This document shows, in pieces, positions 38,452 to 51,699 of a stretch of DNA of 64,000 nt. The stretch's first letter is position 1; each line of letters opens with the position of its first letter. This DNA comes from Maea johnstoni (taxonomy: Eukaryota > Annelida > Polychaeta > Spionida > Magelonidae), in NCBI GenBank assembly GCA_963942565.1, contig OZ012694.1:19731159-19795158 (forward strand). The letters are read 5' to 3'. Made by a program: the position numbers and the translations under genes. The notes under the pieces were generated by a model, which worked only from the letters and a program-made list of their open reading frames with translations, was not told the origin of the DNA and searched no databases.

Positions 38452-40661
38452 TCTACCTTCGGTGGGGGGTTCCCATGACATTTGAGCCTCTTAGTGGGCC
38501 TTAAAGTACCCCTATTCGAACCTTGAGCCCGCGGTGGCTGTATTTTTTACCCCTTGGATGTCCAAACTTCTAAATTTGTTCCTGAGGCCCCCTACTGATA
38601 TAGGCTCTATTACGTTATGGATAACTCTTCGTTAGAACATGCCCTAAAGGAATTTGGGTCCATTTAAGGCAAAGCTACTCTCATTCTCTAGTTATGAGGG
38701 GTCAAAGTAAGCCTAATTCTAGGTATTTCAGACGCGACATCAATAAATCCTTGGCCTTGACAGGTCAACTTTTACCCTTCATAACTTAATCCGAAGGCCC
38801 TTTCCTAAGCCCAAACGTCATTATACTCTTCATTAGACCTTTCTAAAGAGTTATCTACCTTAGGTGGGGGGTTCCTGTGACATGTGAGCCTGTAAGTTGG
38901 CCTTGAAGTACCCCTATTCGAACCTTGAGCCCGCGGAGCTGTATTTCTTACCCCTTGGATGTCCAAATTTCTAAAAATTTTCCTGAGGCCCCCTACTGAT
39001 AAAAGCCCTATTAAGTTATGGATAACTCTTTCTTAGGACATGCTCTAATGGAATCTGGGTCCATTTAAGGCATAACTACTCTCATTTACTAGTTATGAGG
39101 GGTCAAAGTAAGCCTAATTCTAGGTATTTCAGTCGCGACATCAATAAGTCCTTGGCCTTGACAGGTCAACTTTTACCCTTCATAACTTAATCCATAGGCC
39201 CTTTCCTAAGCCCAAACTTCATAAAACTCTTCATAAGACCCTTCTAAAGTCGCGACATCAATAAGTCCTTGGCCTTGACAGGTCAACTTTTACCCTTCAA
39301 AACTTAATCCATAGGCCCTCTATTAAGCCCAAACTTCATATAACTCTTCATTAGACCCTTCTGAAAGTTATCCACCTTCGGTGGGGGGTTCCCATGACAT
39401 TTACCATGAAGTACCCCTATTCGAACCTTGAGCCCGCGGTGGCTGTATTTTTTACCCCTTGGATGTCCAAACTTCTAAATTTTTTCCTGAGGCCCCCTAC
39501 TGATATAGGCTCTATTAAGTTATGGATAACTCTTCCTTAGGACATGCCCTAAAGGAATTTGGGTCCATTTAAGGCAAAGCTACTCTCATTCTCTAGTTAT
39601 AAGGGGTCAAAGTAAGCCTAATTCTAGGTATTTCAGTCGCGACATCAATAAGTCCTTGGCCTCGACAGGTCAACTTTTACCCTTCATAACTTAATACATA
39701 GGCCCTCTATTAAGCCCACACATCATATAACTATTTATTAGACCCTTCTAAAGAGTTATCTACTTTAGGTGGGGGGTTCCTGTGGTATTTGAGCCTCTTA
39801 GTGGGCCTTGAAGTACCCCTATTCGAACCTTGAGCCCGTGGTGGCTGTATTTCTTACCCCTTGGATGTCCAAACTTCTAAAAAATTTCTTGAGGCCCCCT
39901 ACTGATATAAGCCCTATTAAGCTAGGAATAACTCTTCCTTAGGACATGTTCTAAAGGAATTCGGGTTCATTTAAGGCATAACTACTGTCATTCTCTAGTT
40001 ATGAGGGGTCAAAGTAAGCCTAATTCTAGGTATTTCAGTCGCGACATCAATAAGTCCTTGGCCTTGACAGGTCTTTTACCCTTCATAACTTAATCCGAAG
40101 GCCCTTTCCTAAGCCCAAACCTCATAATACTCTTCATTAGGCCCTTCTAAAGAGTTATCTACCTTAGGTGGAGGTTTCCTTTGACATGTGAGCCTGTTAA
40201 TGGGCCTTGAAGTACCCCTATTCGAACCTTGAGCCCGCGGAGCTGTATTTTTTACCCCTTGGATGTCAAAACTATGAGGGGTCAAAGTAAGCCTAATTCT
40301 AGGTATTTCAGTTGCGACATCAATAAGTCCTTGGCCTTGACAGGTCAACTTTTACCCTTCATAACTTAATCCATAGGCCCTTTCCTAAGCCCAAACTTCA
40401 TAAACTCTTCATTAGACCCTTCTAAAGAGTTATCTACCTTAGGTGGGGGGTTTCTATGATATTTGAGCCTCTTAGTGGGCCTTGAAGTACCCCTATTCGA
40501 ACCTTGAGCCAGCGGTGGCTGTATTTCTTATTTTTTTAGCCTGAAACTAATCTGTTGCAATTCCCTGCTTAATTCTACCCTTATTTCATGTTTTACTTAT
40601 AAGAAATAACCAACTTTATTTTTTTGGAAATTTTCTAAAGGTCATTTTCGGGTATTTTGGG
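38452..40661. repeat. Composite block III: 402-type units and fragment, cut by gap
   Basis: Matches 25611-27820 at offset 12,841 (12,840 after a one-base deletion near 40401). The 513 fragment (40531-40661) stops at GTATTTTGGG where the gap begins. In blocks I and II a new leader follows about 25 bases later, so the satellite domain very probably continues into the gap. Confidence 0.94.
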
Positions 40662-40861
40662 NNNNNNNNNNNNNNNNNNNNNNNNNNNNNNNNNNNNNNN
40701 NNNNNNNNNNNNNNNNNNNNNNNNNNNNNNNNNNNNNNNNNNNNNNNNNNNNNNNNNNNNNNNNNNNNNNNNNNNNNNNNNNNNNNNNNNNNNNNNNNNN
40801 NNNNNNNNNNNNNNNNNNNNNNNNNNNNNNNNNNNNNNNNNNNNNNNNNNNNNNNNNNNNN
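40662..40861. other. Assembly gap (200 N)
   Basis: Exactly 200 undetermined bases, a round number often used for a gap of set or unknown length. It separates satellite from non-satellite sequence, so the true distance is uncertain. Confidence 0.98.
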
Positions 40862-41000
40862 CAAAACACTGACATTGGATAAACGGGAACACGTATGTTA
40901 ACTTAAGATTGTACAATCCTCTGCCTGTTTAGCGGCAGCAAGTCGCGGCAACAGCTTCGGAAGCCCAGTCACTTTGGGAGTCACTCGGCGTTGTGCACGC
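40862..41000 (+). repeat. Dispersed repeat, copy 1 (cut by gap)
   Basis: CAAAACACTGACATTGGAT, ACGGGAACACGTAT, CTGCCTGTT, AGCGGCAGCA and GGGAGTCACTCG match 42978-43095 in the same order and orientation at roughly 85% identity. The left end is lost in the gap. Confidence 0.8.
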
Positions 41001-41199
41001 CATGATGCTTCTGGCCTCGTTGCGGTGCGGGAATTCCCAACCGACGTCACGGGGAATCCCCAATTCACGTGATAAGGCCACGGCAAAAAGCGTGTCCTAG
41101 CAGCGTCCTGTGTCTGTCCGGAGTAAATCTTCGCGTGTCGGGGTCGGCGGAAACCTCAAAACCGCAAACTCCAACCTCCAGACACAGCCAGGACATTCC

Positions 41200-41470
41200 A
41201 GTCTCTGCTAGGACATGTCGCCGACACGTCGGGGACATGTCGCCGATATCTTTTTTGTCGTGGCTGAGCTGCCAAGTCGTGGCAAATACTTGTACATGTA
41301 CAAGTATTTGCCACGACGTGGCCTCCAGCGGGGATCCAGCTAGGATCCAGCTAGGACAACGCCGACGTTGCTAGGACATCACCTAGGACACTGCCACGAT
41401 GTGGAATTGAACGAATGATTTGAACGAAATTCCATGTCGTGGCAGGTCCTAGCAGGTCCTAGCACCATGT
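41200..41470. repeat. Motif-rich, CpG-rich stretch with inverted repeats
   Basis: Short words recur: GCTAGGA (at least four times), GACATGTCG (twice), GTCGTGGCA (three times) and TCCTAGCA. It contains the perfect palindrome at 41276 and a second inverted pair, 41394-41408 with 41428-41442 (13 of 15). This may be part of a larger dispersed repeat. The open frame at 41069-41374 has biased composition and no domain. Confidence 0.6.
41276..41317. repeat. Perfect 42-bp palindrome
   Basis: The 21 bases from 41276 (starting GTCGTGGCAAATACTT) are exactly the reverse complement of the 21 bases ending at 41317, with no spacer. The centre is TGTACATGTACA, which holds the over-represented TACATGTA. The flanking bases do not extend the symmetry. 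Confidence 0.97.
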
Positions 41471-41986
41471 CGTGCGAATGTGATTCTAGCTTTAAGCTTG
41501 CAAACGTAAGTAAGCGAATGGTATATACAACTAAATAGTAATGGTTATGACAATGACGATGGAACTGTCCTCTCTGGCAGCCAGTTAACCTTGTATGTTT
41601 CTCGTCCTAAGTATGAGTGTGGTAGTTCCAATAGTTACTTTCGTTTGTGAACTTTGGGTCCTAAATAACGAAAACATAAGACTTCTTGAAGATTTTCATT
41701 TTCAATTTATTTTGATGGTGTTTGCGTAAAGCCACCTACATGTATATTAGCAGGTATATATGATTTAATAACAAAATAATTCTCTCAACTAACTAACCCC
41801 TTTCTATGATTATCTTTAATAATCACTGTTATATTTATATCAATATGCTTTTGTAATACGAATATTACAGTCAATAAACATATATATCAAATGTAGCCAT
41901 TTCCAATTGTTTATCGACCATATGCTCACTACCTGCCATCTATCATCCGGGTTCCTTCACAGCTGTTTCCTGGCAGGAAACAGTGG
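41470..41986. other. AT-rich intergenic stretch
   Basis: AT-rich unique-looking DNA with one TACATGTA word near 41748. No gene, RNA or repeat was recognised. A short direct repeat, CCTGGCAGGAAACAGTGG, precedes the MITE. Confidence 0.5.
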
Positions 41987-41988
41987 TA

Positions 41989-42241
41989 CAGTACAGATAC
42001 TTAATTCCTGCACCAGTCGACCGGATGTCTACCAGTGCCTGGTTGTTCAAACACACATGCATAATATGTCCGATAAATAAGCCAATCAGAATAATGATCC
42101 CCAGAGTTCGGATCAAAGTTACGTTCAGTTATGAGGTCACTTGTGCAGCTATGGTGGAAACTGGGTGGTAATCGAGCGTGCGGTCGTTTGTTATGCCCAG
42201 GCTGTCCACGCCTTTAGTGCAGGAATTAAATGTCGGCACTG
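41989..42241 (+). mobile_element. Tc1/mariner-type MITE, copy 1
   Basis: Flanked by TA on each side. The right end read in reverse is CAGTGCCGACATTTAATTCC; the left end is CAGTACAGATACTTAATTCC, then CTGCACCAGTCGACC. TA target sites and CAGTG termini are typical of Tc1/mariner. The 253-bp body has no coding capacity. Conserved inner words are GTCTACCAGTGCCTGG, TGGTAATCG, GCGGTCGT and TTTAGTGCAGGAATT. Confidence 0.85.
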
Positions 42242-42244
42242 TAA

Positions 42245-42800
42245 GTGACTCCCTGTAGTAAATTGGTGAAATCTTATTTTAAGACAAACTTTGCCATATT
42301 GTCATATTGTCACCAGCCTCTTGGTACAATGTATTTGTTACTGAAACCAGGCACTAAGTACTGTCCTCGGGTACTTGGCTGGGAACTCTGTCTGTTACGG
42401 TGGCGGTCTTGCAATTACGCTACCAGTGATTTGTTGTCCTTACAATGTTATATATTTAGGTTTAGAGGGATTCAATGATTGCTCAATGTGAGAGGATTGG
42501 CAGCGTGATATATATTCTAACAGCATTACACAAACAGTGTTTATTTTTCATAACTGTTAGGTATATTTGCAACCCAAAAGGGACTTCGGACATTCTGAAA
42601 TTGTATGTTGTAATGGATGTGTGTGTTGGTATATGTATCTTTATTGACTATGTCTCAAAACATAAAATGATACAATTAAACAGGAAATGAATAACAAGGT
42701 GGACACCTAAAGAAGTAAACATAATTAATATGATGAAGCATGGCTTCGACGACGAGCGAAGCTCTTAACAATAACATAGCTGCAATCTTCTACCCGTAGT
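42245..42800. other. Intergenic stretch with a dispersed tail-like repeat
   Basis: No convincing gene. Positions 42633-42679 (TGTATCTTTATTGACTATG then CATAAAATGATACAA) resemble 52802-52850 in the same orientation, possibly the end of a dispersed retroposon. Open frames at 42245 and 42475 show no recognised domain. Confidence 0.45.
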
Positions 42801-42810
42801 GCCAGCATGT

Positions 42811-43095
42811 CCCGGGGGGGGAGGGGAACTTCGGTATTTATGGGGGTACATTAACGCTAGTTATCAACATCTAAAAATACCCCTAAGGCCTAAAGCACTG
42901 ATTTCTGTCCAAAAAAAGCACCCTTATTTTAAAAAACGCTGACTTTTTCCAGTATAAAAACACCCCTTCTTTTATCAAAACAATGACATTGGATGAACGG
43001 GAACACGTATTTTAACTTTAGATTTTATAATCGTCTGCCTGTTCAGTTAGCGGCAGCAGACTCGGAAGCCCACGTCACTTCGGGAGTCACTCGCT
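42811..43095 (+). repeat. Dispersed repeat, copy 2, with G-rich start
   Basis: Begins at a G-run (CCCGGGGGGGGAGGGGAAC), passes A-rich CAAAAAAAGCACCC and TAAAAACACCCC stretches, and from 42978 matches 40862-41000. Short tracts like CACCCTTATTTT recur within it. It is probably a dispersed element whose left part lies in the gap in copy 1. Confidence 0.6.
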
Positions 43096-43560
43096 GTCAG
43101 AGCCGCGTATATTTCGTGGATTGTTAGGGGATTTTATGCGCTACGCTCGCTATATGCTTCGCAGCTTGCGAGCTTCGCTCGTTATAATGTAAAGTGAACG
43201 AAATGAACGCAAAAGGATTCCGCTTAAGAAAAAAACGTCTCAGACTTTAGAGAGTGAAGTACTACTTAACTGATTAGACTAGTCCAATGAATTATACCTC
43301 GGTTACGCTGGTCGTTTTTATAACTGATGTTCCTATTCCAGCTTCCGAGGTCTAATCCAAATAAGCTAAATACAGTTGCGCATGATTCCGCTAGCTTTCT
43401 AAGGCGGAACGAAACTGCTTCCAAAAGTACTTTTTTTGCAAGTTGTTTATACTTAGTTGCGTTTCTAATGTCCTTGATATGTGTTTAAACAATCCGTGTG
43501 CTTGGGTGTCAATGTAGTCCCTTGTAAATCCGATTTTTGAGGCCTAAAACACGATGACTT
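43096..43560. other. Intergenic stretch, GCTCGC-rich patch
   Basis: A patch at 43138-43180 repeats CGCTCGC, GCTTCGC and GCTTGCG in a near-symmetrical way. The remainder is unremarkable. No gene seen. Confidence 0.4.
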
Positions 43561-43564
43561 GGAG

Positions 43565-43775
43565 AAGTAATCACGCGAGAGCGTGTTAGTCAAGATGGCG
43601 GACGTCACACACACAGATCAAGTTGAAGTTGATTAAAGACGTATTTGTGCCTATCAAACACAATATTGGACGTTGTGTGGGTGGCGGATTTAGTCATTTT
43701 AAAGGTAGGTAACGAATGCCCAACGTGGGACGTCAGTGAATACCGTTCACTTGGAAAAATCAACGTAAGTGCCCT
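43565..43775 (+). promoter_or_regulatory. Possible promoter or first-exon region
   Basis: Within 60 bases lie an inverted CACGC/GCGTG pair (43572-43585), a YY1-like CAAGATGGCGGAC (43591) and a CRE-like GACGTCAC (43601). A second GACGTCA lies at 43729. Two good 5' splice-site matches follow: AAAG-GTAGGT near 43705 and AAC-GTAAGT near 43765. Together this resembles a TATA-less promoter with a non-coding first exon, but no downstream coding exon was found. Low confidence. Confidence 0.22.
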
Positions 43776-44111
43776 CAGAGCCGAGTGCTATAGATAAAAG
43801 ACCACAATTGCAATAAACGTTAAGGTGGCGACAAATCACATCTGGACAGAAATCTCGAGCTGCCTTTATGTTTATTGTAAATGAACTACTGATTAGACCT
43901 ACCTTCCCTAAGTGATGGCTTGTGGACTAAGTCATCGGCTCCTCATCTGTTACTTATGGGAGTACTTAAGTTGTCCTGTATGTTCTGGTGCTTTACCCTG
44001 GGTCTCTTCTGAATCTCTTCTTCCTTGGAAGTCTTATGCTGTACTATGGGGTTTTCTGCTTCTCTTCTCTTCTCAAACAAGTGGGTTGAGATCTAAGTGT
44101 GGCCTTGATGG
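43776..44111. other. Intergenic stretch, unassigned open frame
   Basis: Contains a 73-codon open frame (43912-44133) rich in Leu, Ser and Trp. I do not recognise it, and its end overlaps the next MITE fragment. It is probably not a gene. Confidence 0.35.
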
Positions 44112-44235
44112 TACACCGCAATACAGAATTTAATTCCTGTACCAGTCGACAGGTGAGACGTCTGCCAGTGCATGGTTGTACTAATACCCATTAATGAAAT
44201 AAGTCAACCATTTCAATGACCTAAGTAGCCCTTGT
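44112..44235 (+). mobile_element. Tc1/mariner-type MITE, copy 2 (left half)
   Basis: TTTAATTCCTGTACCAGTCG, ACGTCTGCCAGTGCATGG and CAATGACCTAAGTAGC match the left half of the other copies. The right half and the right terminal repeat are missing, so this copy is truncated. Confidence 0.75.
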
Positions 44236-45364
44236 CTAGTATATTTAGCAAACAAGCATGGTACATGTATTTACAAAATAAAATGTATCTATATTTATCA
44301 AGAAACCCTCGTTTTAGGTAAAACGCTGTAAAATATAAATTTTGTTCATATCCATGTCAGCCCAAGCAGCAAAATTTAAAAAGACACTTAAATTTCCTCA
44401 GCGATTAGATGCATATTGTTAGAAAGGGGACAGGAGTGCTAAACTAGGAGTTCTCTTATTTTGAGTGTGTCACCAGCACCAAGGCCTTAACTACACTATT
44501 CAAAAAGATTGCATTGTTACTGATGATTTGGAAGTGTAGCTTGAATGAAATATATCCTTAATACCCAGGTGGTATGTTCAAATGGTAATGTATGCATTAC
44601 AGACGTGATATTGGTAAGGGCTTCTCTTTGCAACACATAAAGGCTATTAATTTACCGCAGTTAATTTCAAGCCTTGCAAAAACAGAGTCAAGTCTTACTC
44701 TGTATGCTTATTCTGAACTGCTGTGTATTTTTATTCTAAACTGCTCTAGAATTGTATGCTCCTTGCCTACATTGATGTAGGTACATGTAGGTATTTATTT
44801 CTCAGTGCACTGAGAGCACGCAGTGCACTTATAAATATTCACTTCTCGGTGCATGATAAAGGATTATCGATAAGTATATGGTAGTTTAACAAATACGGAT
44901 GCTACATAAAATGTCTATTGAACGATTAGCCCACACATCTAAGCATTTGAGTTTGGTTACTAACATGCCATACATGTAGAAAGCAACTAGTATCGGGTTT
45001 TGTCTGTGTGTGTGGGTGTTTGTGCATTCGTGTGCATGGGTGCGTGTGTAAGATACATGTATATACAAAACAAATGTTCAGACGTATTTTGAGTCGTTCC
45101 CTTTATTGAGCAATGCATCGCGAGCATCGTAGGTATCTTTGTTCTTAACAGCAGATACCTCAAATCATGTTTATTTTGCTTATTCTGGGAATATTTTATA
45201 CCAATATTGATGTACCAGTGAGATAAATTAACGATAATGAAAGTTAACGCCATTATATTCCAAAGCTTTGTATTCATATACGAAACATGTCGGAGTTAGA
45301 GACCATTTAAGACAACGGAGCAATTCTGTGAAGTAGGCCTGTTGCAAACGTGTTGATTGTCTTG
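44236..45364. other. Intergenic stretch with small repeats
   Basis: Four TACATGTA words. A perfect 14-bp palindrome CTCAGTGCACTGAG lies at about 44802, with a second CAGTGCACT nearby. A degenerate (GT)n tract with CATG words lies at 45001-45062. No gene recognised. Confidence 0.45.
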
Positions 45365-46084
<720 letters not shown>

Positions 46085-46490
46085 TTTAAGGGAAGAGAGT
46101 GCCATTTTGTTTCTATGTAATGGATTTGGGTAGCCTCTCAGGTTGATTTCGTAGGCGCAGTCTTTCCACGACACGGCTTTTATTTGACAATTTAGCCTAC
46201 ACAAACTACATATTACTGATATTTAAGGGAAGAGAGGGCAATTTTCTTTCCATGTAATGGTTTTAAGGTAGCTTGTGGGGTTAATATCGCAGGCTCAGTT
46301 TTTCCTCGACACGGCTTTTATTTGACAATTTAGCATACACAAACTACATATTACTGATATTTAAGGGAAGAGAGTGCAATTTTCTTTCCATGTAAAGGTT
46401 TTAAGGTAGCTTGTGGGGTTAATTTCTAAGGCTCAATTTTTCCTCGACACGGCTTTTATTTGACAATTTAGCCTATACAAACTATACACT
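46085..46490. repeat. Tandem repeat, ~137-bp unit, three copies
   Basis: TTTAAGGGAAGAGAG recurs at about 46086, 46223 and 46361. Each unit also holds ACGACACGGCTTTTATTTGA or the CTCGACACGG variant and TTTAGCCTACACAAACTA. Units two and three are closer to each other than to unit one. The open frame across it (46013-46204, minus) is repeat-derived. Confidence 0.92.
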
Positions 46491-46807
46491 TCTTGAAAGG
46501 TCCTCTAATGGAAAATGCATTTGACACTACAAAAGTATCCTCAGATCGGAGAGTAGGATTTTTGGGTAGAAAACTGAAAAAACATGCATTGTGTTTTCGA
46601 ATAGAGCTCCTGCCTACAACTATGGACCGAAAACTTTCAAATCTCACGAATGTGGAGTAAAGATCAATACAGATGGAATGGTTTTGCACTTTTTCTATTT
46701 TTTAACCCGTGCAAATTGTATAACCATTTCTTTCGAAATGTTTGTTGAAAATGAGGAATGAATTTTAACTTCTAGATTTCATTACTTTTCAACAAAGACG
46801 AAATTGG
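46491..46807. other. Intergenic stretch, nothing recognised
   Basis: Contains a 73-codon frame on the minus strand (46468-46689) that starts within repeat-derived sequence and has no recognised domain. Confidence 0.4.
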
Positions 46808-46816
46808 ATATATATA

Positions 46817-46866
<50 letters not shown>

Positions 46867-46901
46867 ATATATATATATAGTATATATATATATATATATA
46901 T

Positions 46902-46987
<86 letters not shown>

Positions 46988-46990
46988 TGT
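46808..46990. repeat. (TA)n microsatellite, ~180 bp
   Basis: TA repeats with a short CACACACA interruption near 46903 and phase breaks (TATTATAT). Confidence 0.97.
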
Positions 46991-48130
<1,140 letters not shown>

Positions 48131-48502
48131 TTGTGTCCGTATCCTCTTAGCTAGAAACCGTCGTCTACATCTTCTTAGCTATCAACCAATGAAATATCAC
48201 TTATAAACGTAACTGGCAAATCGCTCTTATTTGTGTTGCGTGGTGCGCATGCCTATTGATTTATGTTGGCTATGAGGAGTCGGCGTAAGCCCGGCTACTG
48301 AGCACTAGTAGTAGTCACGCATAAGCAGTAGTAGGCCGGAGGTGCCTGGAATTGGATTGAAGAGGAACCAGTCTTAACTGCAGTGACTAGACCGCAGTGT
48401 GTTACATCACGGTAGGTGGTCGTTAGTTTAATATTATAACGCTCTACATTTCGGAAAAAGATGCTTCATCGAGCACAATATCCAGTGTATATTACTATAT
48501 TA
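48131..48502. other. Intergenic stretch, nothing recognised
   Basis: Short GC-richer patch (48250-48400) with GTAGTAGTCACG and AGTAGTAGGCC words. No gene seen. Confidence 0.4.
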
Positions 48503-48651
<149 letters not shown>

Positions 48652-49702
48652 ACGGTAGCGAATTGTAGTGTTGAAATACATCCCTTTCCTAAATGTAAAT
48701 GTAATCTCTTCAGGAACCATTGATTGAACTGCATTGTATTCTGAATGTGTGGTTTCATATACATGTATGTGTGTGTTCACCTTACATTTGGTGTTGATAC
48801 AGCTCTAGGTTTGAAAAGCCTGTGTACATGTTTATGTTTGTTCACAGGGCTTGTACTAGGAAATGCATTATTGGCGTTTTCGTTAGACAATAGCGGTTAT
48901 ACCTGCAAACCAACATCCTACTGCTGAAACATATTCTTACTCTACGCGTTTGCTAATATTTTCCAAACCTTCCTATACGAATCATGTTTCTTAGCATGCC
49001 TCAGTTGCGGTCGAAATGACACATCATATAGTATCTCTCCCATGCAGAAGCTGTTGGCTGAATTGCAATGCATTGTTGTATGTGATTGTTTTACAGTATG
49101 TTTGCAGACTTTGCGGTTGGTATTGGTATTGCTATAGGAATAAAAGGCCTGTGTAAATGTTTGTGCTTATACATGTACATGGTGCTCGTTACAGGGACGA
49201 GCATCATTGGAATAAAGAAATTCGATTATCGTCGCTTTTTGCCATAATAGAGCAAGCACTGAGTAGCCAGTTAGTGCTAACTGACGAAACCGGGGTACCC
49301 GGCGAAAACCATCGGCTAACCACAAGTCACTTGCAACTTTCTCACGTACTTAGTACTGATCATACTAATAACTTCACAGCCTACCATACACATAGTTTAT
49401 GGTATACCATACGAATAGTTCTAGCATCTTCCTCAACATTGCTCTACGTAATCAATAGTACATTTCCAACAGTTCTACTCTAGAAGTAGGTAGATATTCT
49501 TTCAATATAACTCAACTCATTTAAGATGAGTTTGATCTTTAGCCAAACGAGCATGAATTCACAATGAAATTACAATTCACTATCTGTGTATTACTCATTG
49601 TGATATGTTTTATTCAAGCCAATGAAATTGTATTTTTGCGATGACAATAGCTGAAAAGAAAGGGAATTAACAAAAAGCCTTTTAGGGATAAAAAAGAAAT
49701 GG
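48652..49702. other. Intergenic stretch with a weak internal duplication
   Basis: Positions 48725-48850 and 49055-49175 share TGAAYTGCA, TGGTRTTG, GGTTTGAAAAGCCTGTGTA-like and ATGTTTRTG words in the same order, about 330 bp apart. A 108-codon frame at 49157-49483 has no domain that I recognise. No gene is claimed. Confidence 0.4.
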
Positions 49703-49792
49703 CCAGGATGATACGAACCTGTGAACTGCAGTATTGAGGGACGGTTAGCAGTGAGTGGAAACGCTTTAGACCACTTGGCCATCCGTGCAGGC
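49703..49792 (-). pseudogene. tRNA-like sequence (Ser/Leu type), degenerate
   Basis: On the minus strand there is an A-box-like TGGCCAAGTGGTCTAA near the start, CTGCTAA where an anticodon loop would fall, a long variable region, and a B-box-like GGTTCGTATC. The order and spacing fit a type II (Ser or Leu) tRNA. The anticodon and T stems do not pair well, so it is a tRNA pseudogene or the head of a tRNA-derived SINE. Confidence 0.4.
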
Positions 49793-50235
<443 letters not shown>

Positions 50236-50359
50236 AAATATTTTAAAACTTGGTAAATCGCTGTTTTATGTGCTCCTCATAGAAAAAAGAGCATATCAAG
50301 TATACAATAAAATAATACAGCCGATATTACCCAAGAATGTACAAAGCATGTAGTAGTAT
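50236..50359. other. Short AT-rich spacer
   Basis: Nothing recognised between the microsatellite and the minisatellite. Confidence 0.4.
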
Positions 50360-51012
50360 TTATTGCATTAGATCACCTTGCCTTGGGGGCATATGTGTGC
50401 CAACCTGTGGCTTGGCCTTCAGTGTAAGATGGCAATGATATTGTTCCCAGTTTTCCCATGTTTTAATATACTATACCACTATGCCTTGGGGGCATATGGT
50501 GATGTGGCCTTCAGTATAAGATGGCGATGATGTCATTCCTATACTTTTCAATGTTTTGAGACATTAGACCACTTTGCTGTGGGACATGTGTGCCGCCTGG
50601 TGATGTGGCATTCAGTGTAAGATGGCGATGATGTCATTCCAGACTTTCCAATGTTTTGAGACATTAGACCACTTTGCTGTGGGGGCATGTGTGCCGGCTG
50701 GTGATGTGGCCTTCAGTGTAAGATGGCGATGATGTCATTCCTAGACTTTTCAATGTTTTGAGACATTATACCACTTTGCTGTGGGGGCATGTGTGCCACC
50801 TGGTGGTGTGGCCTTTAGTGTAAGATGGCGATGATGTCATTCCCAGACTTTTCAATGTTTTAAAACATTAGACCACTTTGCTGTGGGACATGTGTGCCGC
50901 CTGGTGGTGTGGCCTTTAGTGTAAGATGGCGATGATGTCATTCCTAGACTTTTCAATGTTTTAAGACATTAGACCACTTTGCTGTGGGACATGTGTGCCG
51001 CCTGGTGGTGTG

Positions 51013-51699
51013 GCCTTTAGTGTAAGATGGCGATGATGTCATTCCTAGGCTTTTCAATGTTTTAATACATTAGACCACTTTGCTGTGGGGGCATGTGTGC
51101 CGCCTGGTGGTGTGGCCTTTAGTGTAAGATGGCGATGATGTCATTCCCAGACTTTCAATGTTTTGAGACATTATACCACTTTGCTGTGGGGGCATATGTG
51201 CCGCCTGGTGATGTGGCCTTTAGTGTAAGATGGCGATGATGTCATTCCTATGCTTTTCAATGTTTTAAGACATTAGAACACTTTGCTGTGGGACATGTGT
51301 GCTGCCTGGTGGTGTGGCCTTTAGTGTAAGATGGCGATGATGTCATTCCCAGACTTTCAATGTTTTGAGACATTAGACCACTTTGCTGTGGGGGCATATG
51401 TGCCGCCTGGTGATGTGGCCTTCAGTGTAAGATGGCGATGATGTCATTCCTAGGCTTCTTTTCAATGTTTTAAGACATTAGACCACTTTGCTGTGGGGGC
51501 ATGTGTGCCGCCTGATGATGTGTTCTTCAGTGTAAGATGGCGATGATGTCATTAGACCACTTTGCTGTGGGGGCATGTGTGCCGCCTGGTGATATGGCCT
51601 TCAGTGTAAGATGGCGATGATGTCATTCCTAGGCTTTTCAATGTTTTAAGACATTAGACCACTTTGCTGTGGGGGCATGTGTGCCGCCTGGTGGTGTGG
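51013..51699. repeat. Seven-unit higher-order repeat, copy 1
   Basis: The seven intervals 101, 102, 100, 105, 74, 102 and 102 starting at 51077 repeat in the same order from 51763, an offset of exactly 686 bp. Marker variants (AGAACACTTTG, GGCTTCTTTTC, the 74-base unit) also repeat. Confidence 0.92.

Noticed and set aside
25430-40348. Repeated open frames of 66-79 codons (25430, 27268, 28151 and their copies)
   Set aside because: They recur only because the composite satellite repeats. They have no recognisable domain and cross satellite junctions.
2541-40661. CRISPR-like reading of the regular repeats
   Set aside because: Units are 402 or 513 bp with no unique spacers, in eukaryotic satellite context.
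40616-40916. Open frames across the gap
   Set aside because: They consist of undetermined residues from N bases.
41069-41374. 101-codon frame rich in Ser, Thr and Cys
   Set aside because: It runs through motif repeats and the 42-bp palindrome. No domain is visible.
49157-49483. 108-codon frame as a gene
   Set aside because: No start context, domain or splice support, and its beginning overlaps a weak duplication.
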